Assembly: GCA_031253985.1 (NCBI GenBank)
Contig: JAIRVH010000183.1
Span: forward strand, 17,631-81,630
Direction: 5' to 3'
Length of the DNA stretch: 64,000 nt
From: Sphingobacterium sp.
Lineage (GTDB): Bacteria; Bacteroidota; Bacteroidia; Sphingobacteriales; Sphingobacteriaceae
The translations under genes were made by a program, and so were the position numbers. The notes beneath the pieces were generated by a model. That model had not been told where the DNA came from. It worked only from the letters and a program-made list of their open reading frames with translations, and ran no database searches. This document shows, one piece after another, positions 1 to 7,348 of this stretch (its first letter is position 1; each line of letters starts with the position of its first letter).

Positions 1-873
1 TAAAGCCAGTTGCTTCATCTGCGCATCCGTGATCTTACCGTCAAAAAGAGACACCCCTTTCCAATTGAAATGGAAATTTAGCGCTTTCAGTTTCTTTGCG
101 TAAACTTCCGGATTAAGCTCGTTTTGGAATTTATCGGCCAATACCAATTCAAAATCGATATCGACCTTGGGATCTGCTATTCCTGCTTTGGCATAGGATT
201 CCTTCCAATAGGTAAGCGCCTGTTTTAATTTAGGATACTTGGTCCAGCCTATTTCACGCAGGCGGCCGACCTGCGCCAGCTCTTTCTCCTGATCCTTTCC
301 TTTTACAGCCAGATATTCCTTAAGGATCTTGTCATAGGTTAATTCAGATCCCAAAAATTTCATCTGAATGTACTCTGGATTTTCGTGAAAGTGGTCCCCA
401 ATGTAGACCCATCCATCTGTATAGAGCGGCACATAGTCTATACATACCATTTCATTGAGCCCTGCCCTGCGCACAGCGGTACTTGTTGTATTGGGCGCCT
501 TACGCACGCGCAATTGCGCCACCTGTACATAGAAATGTGGGCATTGAGCACCTTGCGTCCCCCGATAGAAATATTGTTGTGGCTCTCCGGCAGACCTTTT
601 CCCATACATAGCACTTTTCAGAGGCTGACGGTCTATAAAACCGATATCCCCATTACTCACCTGCACTTTGTATTGCGTATCGGTAGAGTCTAACAGATAT
701 ACAGGTGCCTCAGTCGGAAAAACTCCCAAGAGATCCCTATTATTCCCCGCTTCTCGGTAAAGATGGCCCCATGTTGAGGTATACGAAGGACGCTGACCCG
801 CTGGTTGCGCAATCGCCTGATGCACAAAACAAGCTAAAAGCAAACAACATATCACAAATACTTTTTTCGACAT
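1..873 (-). CDS. Secreted SH3-domain protein, 3' end cut by window edge
   Basis: Reading from the ATG at 873 down to base 1 gives 291 codons without a stop, so the C-terminus lies outside the window. Residues 1-22 form a clear signal peptide (MSKKV, then a hydrophobic core, ending near AIAQ). Two stretches look like bacterial SH3-type folds: about residues 35-75 (GHLYREAGNNRDLLGVFP) and 100-150 (VAQLRVRKAPNT, then GWVYIGDHF). The remainder is a charged helical segment. The reading frame was reconstructed by hand. Exported SH3 proteins usually bind peptidoglycan or other surface polymers, but no enzymatic domain is visible here. Product name is inference; the existence of the coding region is well supported. 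Confidence 0.8.
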   Translation of the reverse strand, partial: MSKKVFVICCLLLACFVHQAIAQPAGQRPSYTSTWGHLYREAGNNRDLLGVFPTEAPVYLLDSTDTQYKVQVSNGDIGFIDRQPLKSAMYGKRSAGEPQQYFYRGTQGAQCPHFYVQVAQLRVRKAPNTTSTAVRRAGLNEMVCIDYVPLYTDGWVYIGDHFHENPEYIQMKFLGSELTYDKILKEYLAVKGKDQEKELAQVGRLREIGWTKYPKLKQALTYWKESYAKAGIADPKVDIDFELVLADKFQNELNPEVYAKKLKALNFHFNWKGVSLFDGKITDAQMKQLAL

Positions 874-1080
874 AAAATTTAATTCTTTTAATATATGAAG
901 CTGCGATTTAATTTAGCTCAAACAGCAGGGTATACCCTTTCTACAAATGCAATTGAAGCCTTCCCAGATATCGGTTAAACAAACAGCTTTTCCATAACGA
1001 AATTAAAACAAAAAAGAGGCCAATGAAATCACCGGAATCAGGTATTTTTATTATAATCCGCCTGTGCGGCATGCTATTCA

Positions 1081-1114
1081 TTTGTAAACTAACAAAATAG
1101 TTTTCGTATCTTTG
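1081..1114 (+). promoter_or_regulatory. Bacteroidota-type promoter of the toxin-antitoxin operon
   Basis: A TATCTTTG box at 1107-1114 matches the Bacteroidota -7 consensus TAnnTTTG, and TTTG at 1081-1084 sits 22 bases upstream in the place of the -33 element. The antitoxin ATG follows at 1161, leaving a leader of about 40 bases. Seen in sequence; transcription start is inferred. Confidence 0.6.
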
Positions 1115-1160
1115 TAAGTAGACTATAAAGTTTGACCGCTAGAATTAAAAAGGCAAGATT

Positions 1161-1379
1161 ATGACAACAACAGTATTTTCATTTGAATATTCTTCCAGTT
1201 CTTCGGAACGAAAAAAAATAATTGCTGTTCTGAAGGCTCTTGGCGTGAAAAATGTCTCTATTCAGGAAAAAGAGCTCCCATCAGATCTATCACAACTGAT
1301 CGAGGAAGGGAGAAATGATTTAAAGGAGGGGAAGACAAAAACTGTAACAGCCAAGAATATATGGGACAGTATCAAATAG
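1161..1379 (+). CDS. Antitoxin of a YoeB/Txe-type toxin-antitoxin pair
   Basis: This 72-residue protein is first in a two-gene unit and its 3' end overlaps the reconstructed toxin start (1361) by 19 bases, the usual layout of RelB/YefM-type antitoxins with YoeB-type toxins. The N-terminal half (TTVFSFEYSS, then KKIIAVLKALGVKNVSI) resembles short Bacteroidota antitoxin or DUF2683-like proteins. The C-terminal half (LIEEGRNDLKEGKTKTVTAKNIWDSI) is charged, as expected of the toxin-wrapping tail. The gene itself is intact while its toxin is damaged. The family name rests on the context and general character, not on a strong motif. Confidence 0.7.
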   Translation: MTTTVFSFEYSSSSSERKKIIAVLKALGVKNVSIQEKELPSDLSQLIEEGRNDLKEGKTKTVTAKNIWDSIK

Positions 1380-1645
1380 AACTCTCGGTAAAAGCACAGA
1401 AAGATCTTCTTCAAATAAAGAAGTGAGGAAGCAAAATCGATATGAGTAAGGTCGTAAAACTCCTCGAAGAATTAGAGAACCACCCGAGGAAAGGAACCGG
1501 CCTTCCTAAACCACTCCGAAATAAAGGCGATGCAGAAATATGGAGTAGACGACTGAACCAAAAAGATCGAATCATTTATGAAATAATTGATTCTAAAATC
1601 TTAGTATTAGTGTTCAGCTTTATCGGTCATTATGATGATAAGTAA
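1361..1645 (+). pseudogene. YoeB/Txe-family mRNA interferase toxin, broken by in-frame TGA
   Basis: Starting at ATG 1361 the frame reads MGQYQIELSVKAQKDLLQIKK, then TGA at 1424-1426, then continues in the same frame through GSKIDMSKVVKLL to the stop at 1645. Related toxins have a Ser at the stop position (KKSG), so one C-to-G change (TCA to TGA) explains the break. The reconstructed length, about 94 codons, fits the family. The downstream part keeps WSRRLNQKDR (matching E. coli YoeB Arg65) and the terminal GHYDD (His83-Tyr84), but the catalytic Glu46 in the family's PEPL motif is Lys here (LPKPLR). A restart at ATG 1442 would give 67 residues lacking the N-terminal strand. Probably inactive; a sequencing error is the main alternative for the TGA, but not for the Glu-to-Lys change. 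Confidence 0.75.
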
Positions 1646-1742
1646 ACTTAATTATCCACGTCGATCTTTAAAAAAATATTTTACCTTAAACCTATTTTAC
1701 CGACCTATGCCGTATCTGCGGTGATATGCCCCTCGTATCAAT

Positions 1743-1795
1743 TCAGAAAAATCTGGTGTAGTCGATTAACTAAAAAGACCGAGTCCTTTACGAAA
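1743..1795 (+). pseudogene. Decayed second copy of the YoeB-like toxin core
   Basis: About 53 bases align by eye with 1532-1582 of the toxin gene, including the stretch coding WSRRLNQKDRIIYE, with small indels and stops (for example gtagtcgattaactaaaaag against gtagacgactgaaccaaaaag). No open frame of useful length remains. It lies about 100 bases beyond the stop of the first toxin. Read as a relic of a tandem duplication. Confidence 0.5.
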
Positions 1796-1830
1796 GACCA
1801 TTTACATAATACGCTTCCGTGGAATTGAGG

Positions 1831-2211
1831 CTACTTTTTGTTTAATAAACTCACCTGACCTTCCAATGAGAGGATTGTCTTTTCTTGTGCCTTGACCGTT
1901 TGCTCTAAGGCATTGACCAGCTGTTTATAAATTCCGAGACCTTCGGTAGTGACAGGAGCTGTTTCGGCAGGTAGAGCACTGAGCGCCCCCTTCTCATCCT
2001 TTCGCATCATAGTCCCTTCCCCCATGAGCAACCAGGCTGGACTAATGTCAGGATGTTTGGACAAAATAGCCACCATAGCATCCGAACTGAGTGCAGTATT
2101 CTTCTGTCCTCCCTTAAAGTTTGCATAGGAAAGTTCCACATCTCTGAAAAATTCGGTTTTACTGATGCCTTTGGTTTCAGCGATCAGTAGCACACGTTCC
2201 TTTACATTCAC
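1831..2211 (-). CDS. Phage-repressor-like HTH regulator (downstream copy)
   Basis: The 126-residue product has an N-terminal helix-turn-helix of the Cro/CI type common in Bacteroidota (NVKERVLLIAETKGISKTEF, then LSYANF), followed by the family hallmark PAWLLMGEGTM at about residues 58-68, a variable linker, and a short C-terminal coiled coil (residues ~95-125). The start is GTG at 2211: an in-frame TAA lies just upstream and no ATG precedes the HTH. It is the second gene of a two-gene unit, 29 bases after its paralogue. No peptidase domain is present, so induction by RecA-type self-cleavage is unlikely. Target genes are unknown; the divergent cluster starting at 2847 is the obvious candidate. 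Confidence 0.8.
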   Translation of the reverse strand: MNVKERVLLIAETKGISKTEFFRDVELSYANFKGGQKNTALSSDAMVAILSKHPDISPAWLLMGEGTMMRKDEKGALSALPAETAPVTTEGLGIYKQLVNALEQTVKAQEKTILSLEGQVSLLNKK

Positions 2212-2240
2212 TTTTGTCCGTTTTTAAAAATGTTTGTGCT

Positions 2241-2657
2241 TTATTTATTTCTTAACGAATCAAGCTCACGCTCTAATGAAGACAATAATCTCTCCAAAGA
2301 CATAATTGTCTTCTCTTGAGATTTTATAGTTACATTCTGAGAGGCAACAACTTGTTTTAGTGTATAAATAACAGAATTGGTAATCCCTTCTAATTCTGGC
2401 GTTAGATAAGTCTCCTCTTCTTCCTTTGCTATAATCGCCGGTTTTAACATCTCACCTTCACCCTTTAATAGCCACTCAGATGAATATTGAGGATATTTTT
2501 CAACAAGGCTGATTAACCATTTAGATTGAATATCCGTACCATTGGCCAATGCACGCGTAAAAACACCCTTACTCGCTCCAATAGTTGCCTCAAAGGCCGA
2601 TACGCTCATCCCTTCCCTATCCGCAACGATCTTAATTCTCTTCAAAACAGAACTCAT
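2241..2657 (-). CDS. Phage-repressor-like HTH regulator (upstream copy)
   Basis: A 138-residue paralogue of the next gene. Residues 1-60 carry the HTH (LKRIKIVADREGMSVSAFEA, then GASKGVFTRAL), followed by SEWLLKGEGEMLKP and a C-terminal coiled coil (IYTLKQVVASQNVTIKSQEK and onward), which probably drives oligomerisation. ATG start at 2657. It is divergent from the HEPN cluster gene at 2847 across 189 bases. Two TTACCGAAAA repeats at its own start look like an autoregulatory operator. The two paralogues differ enough in the recognition helix that they may bind different sites or form a heteromer; that is inference. Confidence 0.82.
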   Translation of the reverse strand: MSSVLKRIKIVADREGMSVSAFEATIGASKGVFTRALANGTDIQSKWLISLVEKYPQYSSEWLLKGEGEMLKPAIIAKEEEETYLTPELEGITNSVIYTLKQVVASQNVTIKSQEKTIMSLERLLSSLERELDSLRNK

Positions 2658-2697
2658 TACCGAAAATTTTAATAAAAAATATTTGTTTTACCGAAAA
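2657..2697. promoter_or_regulatory. Direct repeat TTACCGAAAA, likely repressor operator
   Basis: The 10-mer TTACCGAAAA occurs at 2657-2666 and again at 2688-2697, 31 bases apart (three helical turns), directly over the 5' end of the HTH gene that starts at 2657. The spacing suits binding of two repressor units on one face of DNA. Function is inferred from position. Confidence 0.45.
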
Positions 2698-2846
2698 ATA
2701 GTTCTTAATTTAGTGCTAACGAAGACAATTATAAACTATTTTAACTAATCAAAAACCTTAAATATGAAACCGACAAGGCTTTAGATCAGTGCACGGATCA
2801 GTATTTGCCCGAGTAGCAGTTTCATCAAATAAAAAAATATAATCTG

Positions 2847-4118
2847 ATGAAAAATACGCAAAAGAAACTAAAAGCGAAACATTTTCGCTATTTAACCCAA
2901 GAACACATCGACGATCCGATGAAATATCTTATAGAGTTCTTTGAAAGCGAAACGTCCATACGTGACTGGTTAGCAGACTTAAATATGCTCATCAACGCGG
3001 CTTCAAACGCAAAGATGAACCCACCGCGTTCCTCTACAGGATATCTCACCAAAAAATTAATTGAACAGGTAGAATTGGCGTATGTCATTTTTAGGAAATG
3101 TAAACTAAAAACAATAGAACAACCGTTGAAGTTCAATAAACGGGTTTCAGATTACTGGAGTCAGCTATTAGCAACAGATCCTTGGACAAGTAATATTGAT
3201 ACAGCAGCAGACAGCATTAGCCGTTTTTTTTCTTACGAGTCTTTGCAACAATGGTACAGCATTCTTGATGATTTATGGATAAGTTTAGGAGACAGAGATA
3301 ACGGCTTTTTAGGCAACAACGGCCATGCAATACTTGCTGTAAAAGAATTCTTACTGCGTCTAGCTGCTTCTCTCGGAAAGATCTATGAAAATAAAATACT
3401 TCCAGGCACTGTTATAGAAAATCAAGAAGACATTGCAAATGAGCAGCGCCAAACCCAGCAATCTTTGGACGAAACAGAAGACGAAATACTTCACCCCAAA
3501 AAATGCATCATATTGCCCGACTGGCTTGCTTCCCAACCTTATTCCATCTCAGCATTAAAAGATTTCTTTGATAGAGACGATCTAAATGGCTGGCGAGAAG
3601 ACATCCGATATTGGTACCAAACGGTCATCGACGAAAAAGAATTCTGGTCTGCTGATCATGAAAACAGTAAATATTCTGGCGCAAATTTACTTTTTAACTA
3701 TACCTGCCTTTACGCCTTATTAGAAATGTTGTCCAATACATCTGAGGAATCCCCTATTCTTCCAGTCGGCATGGACGATTCATTTTCGATATTGCCCGAA
3801 TGCCAATCAGTTTTGATTGGGCACATGAATAAAGAGATCGTGCTTTATTATGTTTCAAATGAAGAACTGGACAATCCTTTGTCAGCACTATTGGCAACAG
3901 TTAAAACATACGATCAGCAAGAATGGAATGAAATCTTGTATGAATGGATCAACTATGGCCTCGCCAAAAACCGATATACCGGTGCCTATGCAGACTACAG
4001 TACACGAATTTACCAGACTATGATCAAAATAATAGAACTCGCCTATTTAACAGCTTTTTCTGAAGAGATAGAATTCCCCGATCAAAAACAAACAGCTCTT
4101 CTAGAAACAGAAATATAA
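2847..4118 (+). CDS. Unrecognised protein of four ~65-residue tryptophan-bearing repeats
   Basis: I do not recognise a named family. The 423-residue protein is all-alpha in character, without signal peptide or membrane segment. It contains four related units at about residues 22-83, 117-182, 230-297 and 341-405. Each begins with a hydrophobic pair and a spaced Trp (FFESETSIRDW, FFSYESLQQW, FFDRDDLNGW, TVKTYDQQEW; Trp 41, 136, 249, 360), passes through a loop rich in Gly, Asn and Ser, and ends in a helix that closes with aromatic residues (LAYVIF, LGKIY, LYALLEML, IIELAYLTAF). Linkers between the units are acidic and Gln-rich (residues 190-215). It is followed after 23 bases by the double MNT-HEPN gene in the same direction, so co-transcription is likely. 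A scaffold or partner role for the HEPN proteins is a guess from context. Confidence 0.8.
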   Translation: MKNTQKKLKAKHFRYLTQEHIDDPMKYLIEFFESETSIRDWLADLNMLINAASNAKMNPPRSSTGYLTKKLIEQVELAYVIFRKCKLKTIEQPLKFNKRVSDYWSQLLATDPWTSNIDTAADSISRFFSYESLQQWYSILDDLWISLGDRDNGFLGNNGHAILAVKEFLLRLAASLGKIYENKILPGTVIENQEDIANEQRQTQQSLDETEDEILHPKKCIILPDWLASQPYSISALKDFFDRDDLNGWREDIRYWYQTVIDEKEFWSADHENSKYSGANLLFNYTCLYALLEMLSNTSEESPILPVGMDDSFSILPECQSVLIGHMNKEIVLYYVSNEELDNPLSALLATVKTYDQQEWNEILYEWINYGLAKNRYTGAYADYSTRIYQTMIKIIELAYLTAFSEEIEFPDQKQTALLETEI

Positions 4119-4141
4119 AGCCCATTTATTCAATCCATATT

Positions 4142-5830
4142 ATGAACACCGATATTAACCCAATTATCGAGGCAATCCTTCGTGCTGTTGCTGTCGATGA
4201 AATCTACCAATGGACTTTTGACCACGATGGTAAAAAGTATCTGATGCTACAGGTCAATCTTACGTCAAATGCCGGAATTCGTTTTTCTGATGCAAACAGT
4301 CTGATAAACAAAACCATAGACCCCTATCCAAATGTATTTATCAATGTGAACTTCACGCACGAGATACAGCAAAAATTGAATCAAGGTTTAGGTCGGGCTT
4401 ATCTTATTTGCCAACCTGAAAACCGCATTTATCAAAATCCTGTGCAAGATATACCCCTTGTCTTACCAAATAATAAAAGTGACGAAGTCATCGAAAAAAC
4501 ACGGACCTATATCGAAAAGGAAAAGAGCAAGATTCGATCTTTTGTAGATGGATACAATTTCTATTTCGAGCATAAAAATTATGCACACGCAGCATTTATG
4601 CTACATCAAGCTTTAGAACTTGCATTTCGAACGGCAGAAAATATCCTCGTCGTTGAGGATAAAAAGTCCCATTCGTTAAAAAATCATATAAACTATCTCA
4701 AAACTTTCGACGATCGGCTCGGCAAGCTGGCAGACAACAACGAAAACAAACATGCTTTGGAGAAAATCAACAAGGCATACATTGACTATCGATATCACTT
4801 TGACTATTTTATAGATGAAATTGTATTAGAAACCGCCTATCAGATTTCTATAAACACATTAAACTGGATCTACGATTATTCCAATATTTTATTCAAAGAA
4901 ATTAAGTCAAAACTTAACCCAGTTCCAATTGCCAACAACGAAGTTGAAAATTACAAAAATAACAATGAAATATACAAACAAAGCTATTGCAACGCCAATT
5001 ATCGGGACCTCATTTTAAATGCTATAGAGTGCAATTGCACCCCTTCTCTAGTAGTATGTTTCGGTTATGATGCTGATCATCACAAATATCATAATGCGCT
5101 CCAAAGGGCAAAAAATGATTGCATCACGCATGGTTATTATATTTTTGTCGCTTATGATATTTTAAGCGCCGAGATCAATAATCTAACGCAGCTTATAACG
5201 GATTTGCTCCCCAACAATGTATCGCTTACGCTGGCCCTGGAAAACTCCGCAGCTTTTACCAAACAGCTTTCAAAGGGGCATCCTTTTTTTCTTTCGCTCC
5301 TAAAAGCAGGCGATATCTGGTTTCAGAATCCATCAATAGCCAATATCGATCGGGAAAGTCTGATTGCGCCACAGCTCGATCTTGAATATGTACGTCAACA
5401 ATGGAAGACGCGCTATAACAATGCACGTTGCTTATATTACGCCTTTGAAGAGGGCTGGTCGTTTGGTGTAGAAGCGGCATATTACACCCTTTCACAAGTG
5501 TTGGAACAAATTTGCCTGGGCGTCATTAACACGATACTCCAATACAAACCACAACGAGTCAACCTTACTTTTCTGATAAAACTCTGCAAATTAATCGTGC
5601 CTGATGCCTATGCCATATTCTGCCTTGACCATGAGGATCAATTTGCCGCTTTTAAGAACATCACGGAAGCACAGCAGGAATTTAGGTATAATGTAAATTA
5701 CAAAGGAGATCCACTAACAATTATAGAATTGCAACAACGCACAAAAACGTTTATAGAAAGATGCAACAACGAAATGGAAGATTACTTTGGAAAAATAGAA
5801 AGTTTAAATAATAACATAGGGATAGTTTAG
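4142..5830 (+). CDS. Protein with two tandem MNT-HEPN-like modules
   Basis: The 562 residues split into two similar halves. In each, an alpha/beta segment resembling a worn nucleotidyltransferase fold (about 1-110 and 285-400) precedes a HEPN-like helical bundle (about 133-250 and 417-550). The first HEPN shows the family pattern AFMLHQALELAFRTAENI, HSLKNHINYLK and YRYHFDY. The second shows LSQVLEQICLGVINTIL and FRYNVNY. The HEPN RNase motif R-X4-6-H is reduced in both: Arg217 and Arg515 remain in RY contexts, but the His position is Phe or Lys. No GSxxR or DxD remains in the nucleotidyltransferase parts. Both halves are therefore probably binding or structural rather than catalytic. Neighbours are the four-repeat protein (23 bases upstream) and a single MNT-HEPN gene (92 bases downstream). 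Domain calls are by eye. Confidence 0.7.
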   Translation: MNTDINPIIEAILRAVAVDEIYQWTFDHDGKKYLMLQVNLTSNAGIRFSDANSLINKTIDPYPNVFINVNFTHEIQQKLNQGLGRAYLICQPENRIYQNPVQDIPLVLPNNKSDEVIEKTRTYIEKEKSKIRSFVDGYNFYFEHKNYAHAAFMLHQALELAFRTAENILVVEDKKSHSLKNHINYLKTFDDRLGKLADNNENKHALEKINKAYIDYRYHFDYFIDEIVLETAYQISINTLNWIYDYSNILFKEIKSKLNPVPIANNEVENYKNNNEIYKQSYCNANYRDLILNAIECNCTPSLVVCFGYDADHHKYHNALQRAKNDCITHGYYIFVAYDILSAEINNLTQLITDLLPNNVSLTLALENSAAFTKQLSKGHPFFLSLLKAGDIWFQNPSIANIDRESLIAPQLDLEYVRQQWKTRYNNARCLYYAFEEGWSFGVEAAYYTLSQVLEQICLGVINTILQYKPQRVNLTFLIKLCKLIVPDAYAIFCLDHEDQFAAFKNITEAQQEFRYNVNYKGDPLTIIELQQRTKTFIERCNNEMEDYFGKIESLNNNIGIV

Positions 5831-5922
5831 TCGACTTTTTGCGCATTTTTAATCACAAAAAAATAAACATAATTTTGCATAATCAATTTCGCTTTTGAAC
5901 CCGCTATACTTATACATTAATT

Positions 5923-6768
5923 ATGAACACCAATTTACTTCATACCACTAATTCTGGGTATAATACAATCATAAATGAAATAGTAAATATTGTTTCGCCC
6001 CTTGCCGTTATCCATTATGGGCTATGGATATTTTCGAACAAAAAATCTCGAAAAAATCCATCTATAGACACTAATGACATTTTAAATCTGTTAGTAATAC
6101 TTGATGCAAAAGATACTCAAAGCAATGAAAGCAACTTAATTAGTAGAATCGAGAACAGTCTTCTTCGGATAAAGAAATCATCAGTTTTAGTTCATAGTAT
6201 TAATTTCGTCAATGAGGGATTATCTTGGGGGCAGGATTTCTTTATTGATATAATGGAGCGAGGAAAGATAATATATCAATCTGATATATTTCTAATAACG
6301 ACTTACTTTAAGATAAACCCCCAGTCGAAAATACAAAGAGTAAAAGATGTTTTCAATAATTTTCATATCAAAGGTTCTCAATTTCTACATCTAGCCAATA
6401 TTACATATCTCTCAAAGGACCTCCATGTTAGTATATTTCTATTACATCAAGCCACCGAATTATTGATGAGAAGCATATTGGTAACACATACGCGTTACGA
6501 CCCAAAGACCCATAACCTATCGCAATTAGCCCGATATTGCCGTCATATTACTCCTCAAATAGATAAGATATTCTTTACGAAAGGAAAAAACCAACAACAA
6601 GCCATTTCGGACTTTCGTTCTCTGCAAGACAGCTACGTCTTAGCACGATACGAATTAGGTTATCACATCAATAAAAAATTGGTCAGGACACTATTAACTA
6701 AGGCAAAAAAATTAGAACAACTAAGCACATTATTAGAAATACGATTACTGGACAAACTAGCTAAATAA
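5923..6768 (+). CDS. MNT-HEPN protein with intact HEPN Rx5H motif
   Basis: This 281-residue protein follows the Bacteroidota architecture of an N-terminal nucleotidyltransferase domain plus C-terminal HEPN. Residues ~20-125 keep the strand pattern of the transferase (VIHYGLWIF, then NDILNLLVILD), but the Gly-Ser of the GS motif and the catalytic Asp pair are changed (YGLW, ILN). The HEPN domain, ~145-270, is well formed: IFLLHQATELLMRSIL, THNLSQLARYC, and ARYELGYHI, where Arg242 and His248 give the Rx5H RNase motif. Strand and phrasing continue from the two upstream genes, so it probably belongs to the same unit. HEPN proteins of this kind act as toxin RNases or in defence; here the antitoxin-like transferase looks inactive, so AMPylation control is doubtful. 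Confidence 0.75.
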   Translation: MNTNLLHTTNSGYNTIINEIVNIVSPLAVIHYGLWIFSNKKSRKNPSIDTNDILNLLVILDAKDTQSNESNLISRIENSLLRIKKSSVLVHSINFVNEGLSWGQDFFIDIMERGKIIYQSDIFLITTYFKINPQSKIQRVKDVFNNFHIKGSQFLHLANITYLSKDLHVSIFLLHQATELLMRSILVTHTRYDPKTHNLSQLARYCRHITPQIDKIFFTKGKNQQQAISDFRSLQDSYVLARYELGYHINKKLVRTLLTKAKKLEQLSTLLEIRLLDKLAK

Positions 6769-6770
6769 TT

Positions 6771-7031
6771 TTATTCAAGACCAATAAACGCTCTAAAATT
6801 ATCTTTTGAGATTACCTGAACATCTGCGCTACAGGCTTCCACAAAATTTGAAGGTATTTTTGCTTTCGCTTTAGGATTCCATTTAAATTCGTAACCAGTT
6901 ATCTTACCATCCGTTTCTTCTACATAATCGATTTCTTGCTGCTGTTTAGTCCGCCAAAAGTATTTATTGACAAAACGCCGGCTATAACGGTTGTGTTTTA
7001 AGCGTTCACCAAAAGTAATGCTTTTCGGTGA
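6771..7031 (-). pseudogene. C-terminal remnant of an AAA/DUF4143 ATP-binding protein
   Basis: On the minus strand an open frame ending at the TAA 6771-6773 reads ERLKHNRYSRRFVNKYFWRT, QQQEIDYVEETDG, YEFKWNPKAKAKIPSNFVEA and ends in DNFRAFIGLE. This matches the nuclease-like tail of Bacteroidota ATPases with a DUF4143 domain (YFWRT, QEIDYVE, YEFKWN). Everything upstream of ERLK, including the ATPase, is missing: homology stops at 7005, exactly at the edge of a long hairpin. Convergent with the HEPN gene, 2 bases apart. Clearly a fragment. Confidence 0.7.
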
Positions 7032-7064
7032 GTTTGTTCACCAAAAAGCATTACTTTTGGTGAA
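7005..7064. repeat. 60-bp near-perfect hairpin at a gene breakpoint
   Basis: Two 28-base arms (7005-7032 and 7037-7064) are reverse complements at 26 of 28 positions and enclose a 4-base loop, TTTG. Each arm is itself partly palindromic: TTCACCAAAAG at one end against CTTTTCGGTGAG or CTTTTTGGTGAA at the other. The element ends where the ATPase remnant begins. It resembles a small mobile palindrome (MITE or REP-like) more than a terminator, since no T tract follows. Confidence 0.7.
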
Positions 7065-7152
7065 TACACATGTTATAAAACTTTGGAGTAAAATTAAATA
7101 CTTACTTTAAAGACGATTAAATCCGCAGAAATCCATCAGTTAAAGCCTTTAG

Positions 7153-7305
7153 GAACTCACCAAAACATTTATCGAAAAATGTAACAATGGGATGGAAAGC
7201 TATTTTGAGGAAATTTCTAGCCAACAGCTGGTCGAACGAATTGAAGAAAAAGCGTATTACATAGTGATAATCCAATTACAATTATGTCAAATAATTTGTA
7301 AATAA
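7153..7305 (+). pseudogene. 3' fragment of a second double-HEPN gene
   Basis: From 7153 the frame reads EL-TKTFIEKCNNGMESYFEEI, which aligns with ELQQRTKTFIERCNNEMEDYFGKI at the C-terminus of the protein encoded at 4142-5830, with QQR missing. It then runs through LVERIEEKAYYIVI to a stop at 7305. No start or upstream domain survives. It shows that at least one more copy of the HEPN gene once lay here, beyond the hairpin and the ATPase remnant. Confidence 0.6.
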
Positions 7306-7348
7306 TCGGAATTATTCCGATTACTATATAAATACTTAACAAAGCGGT

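Noticed and set aside
6771..7305. An intact integrase or transposase to explain the remnants
   Set aside because: Both strands were read; only gene tails and the hairpin are present, no recombinase motif.
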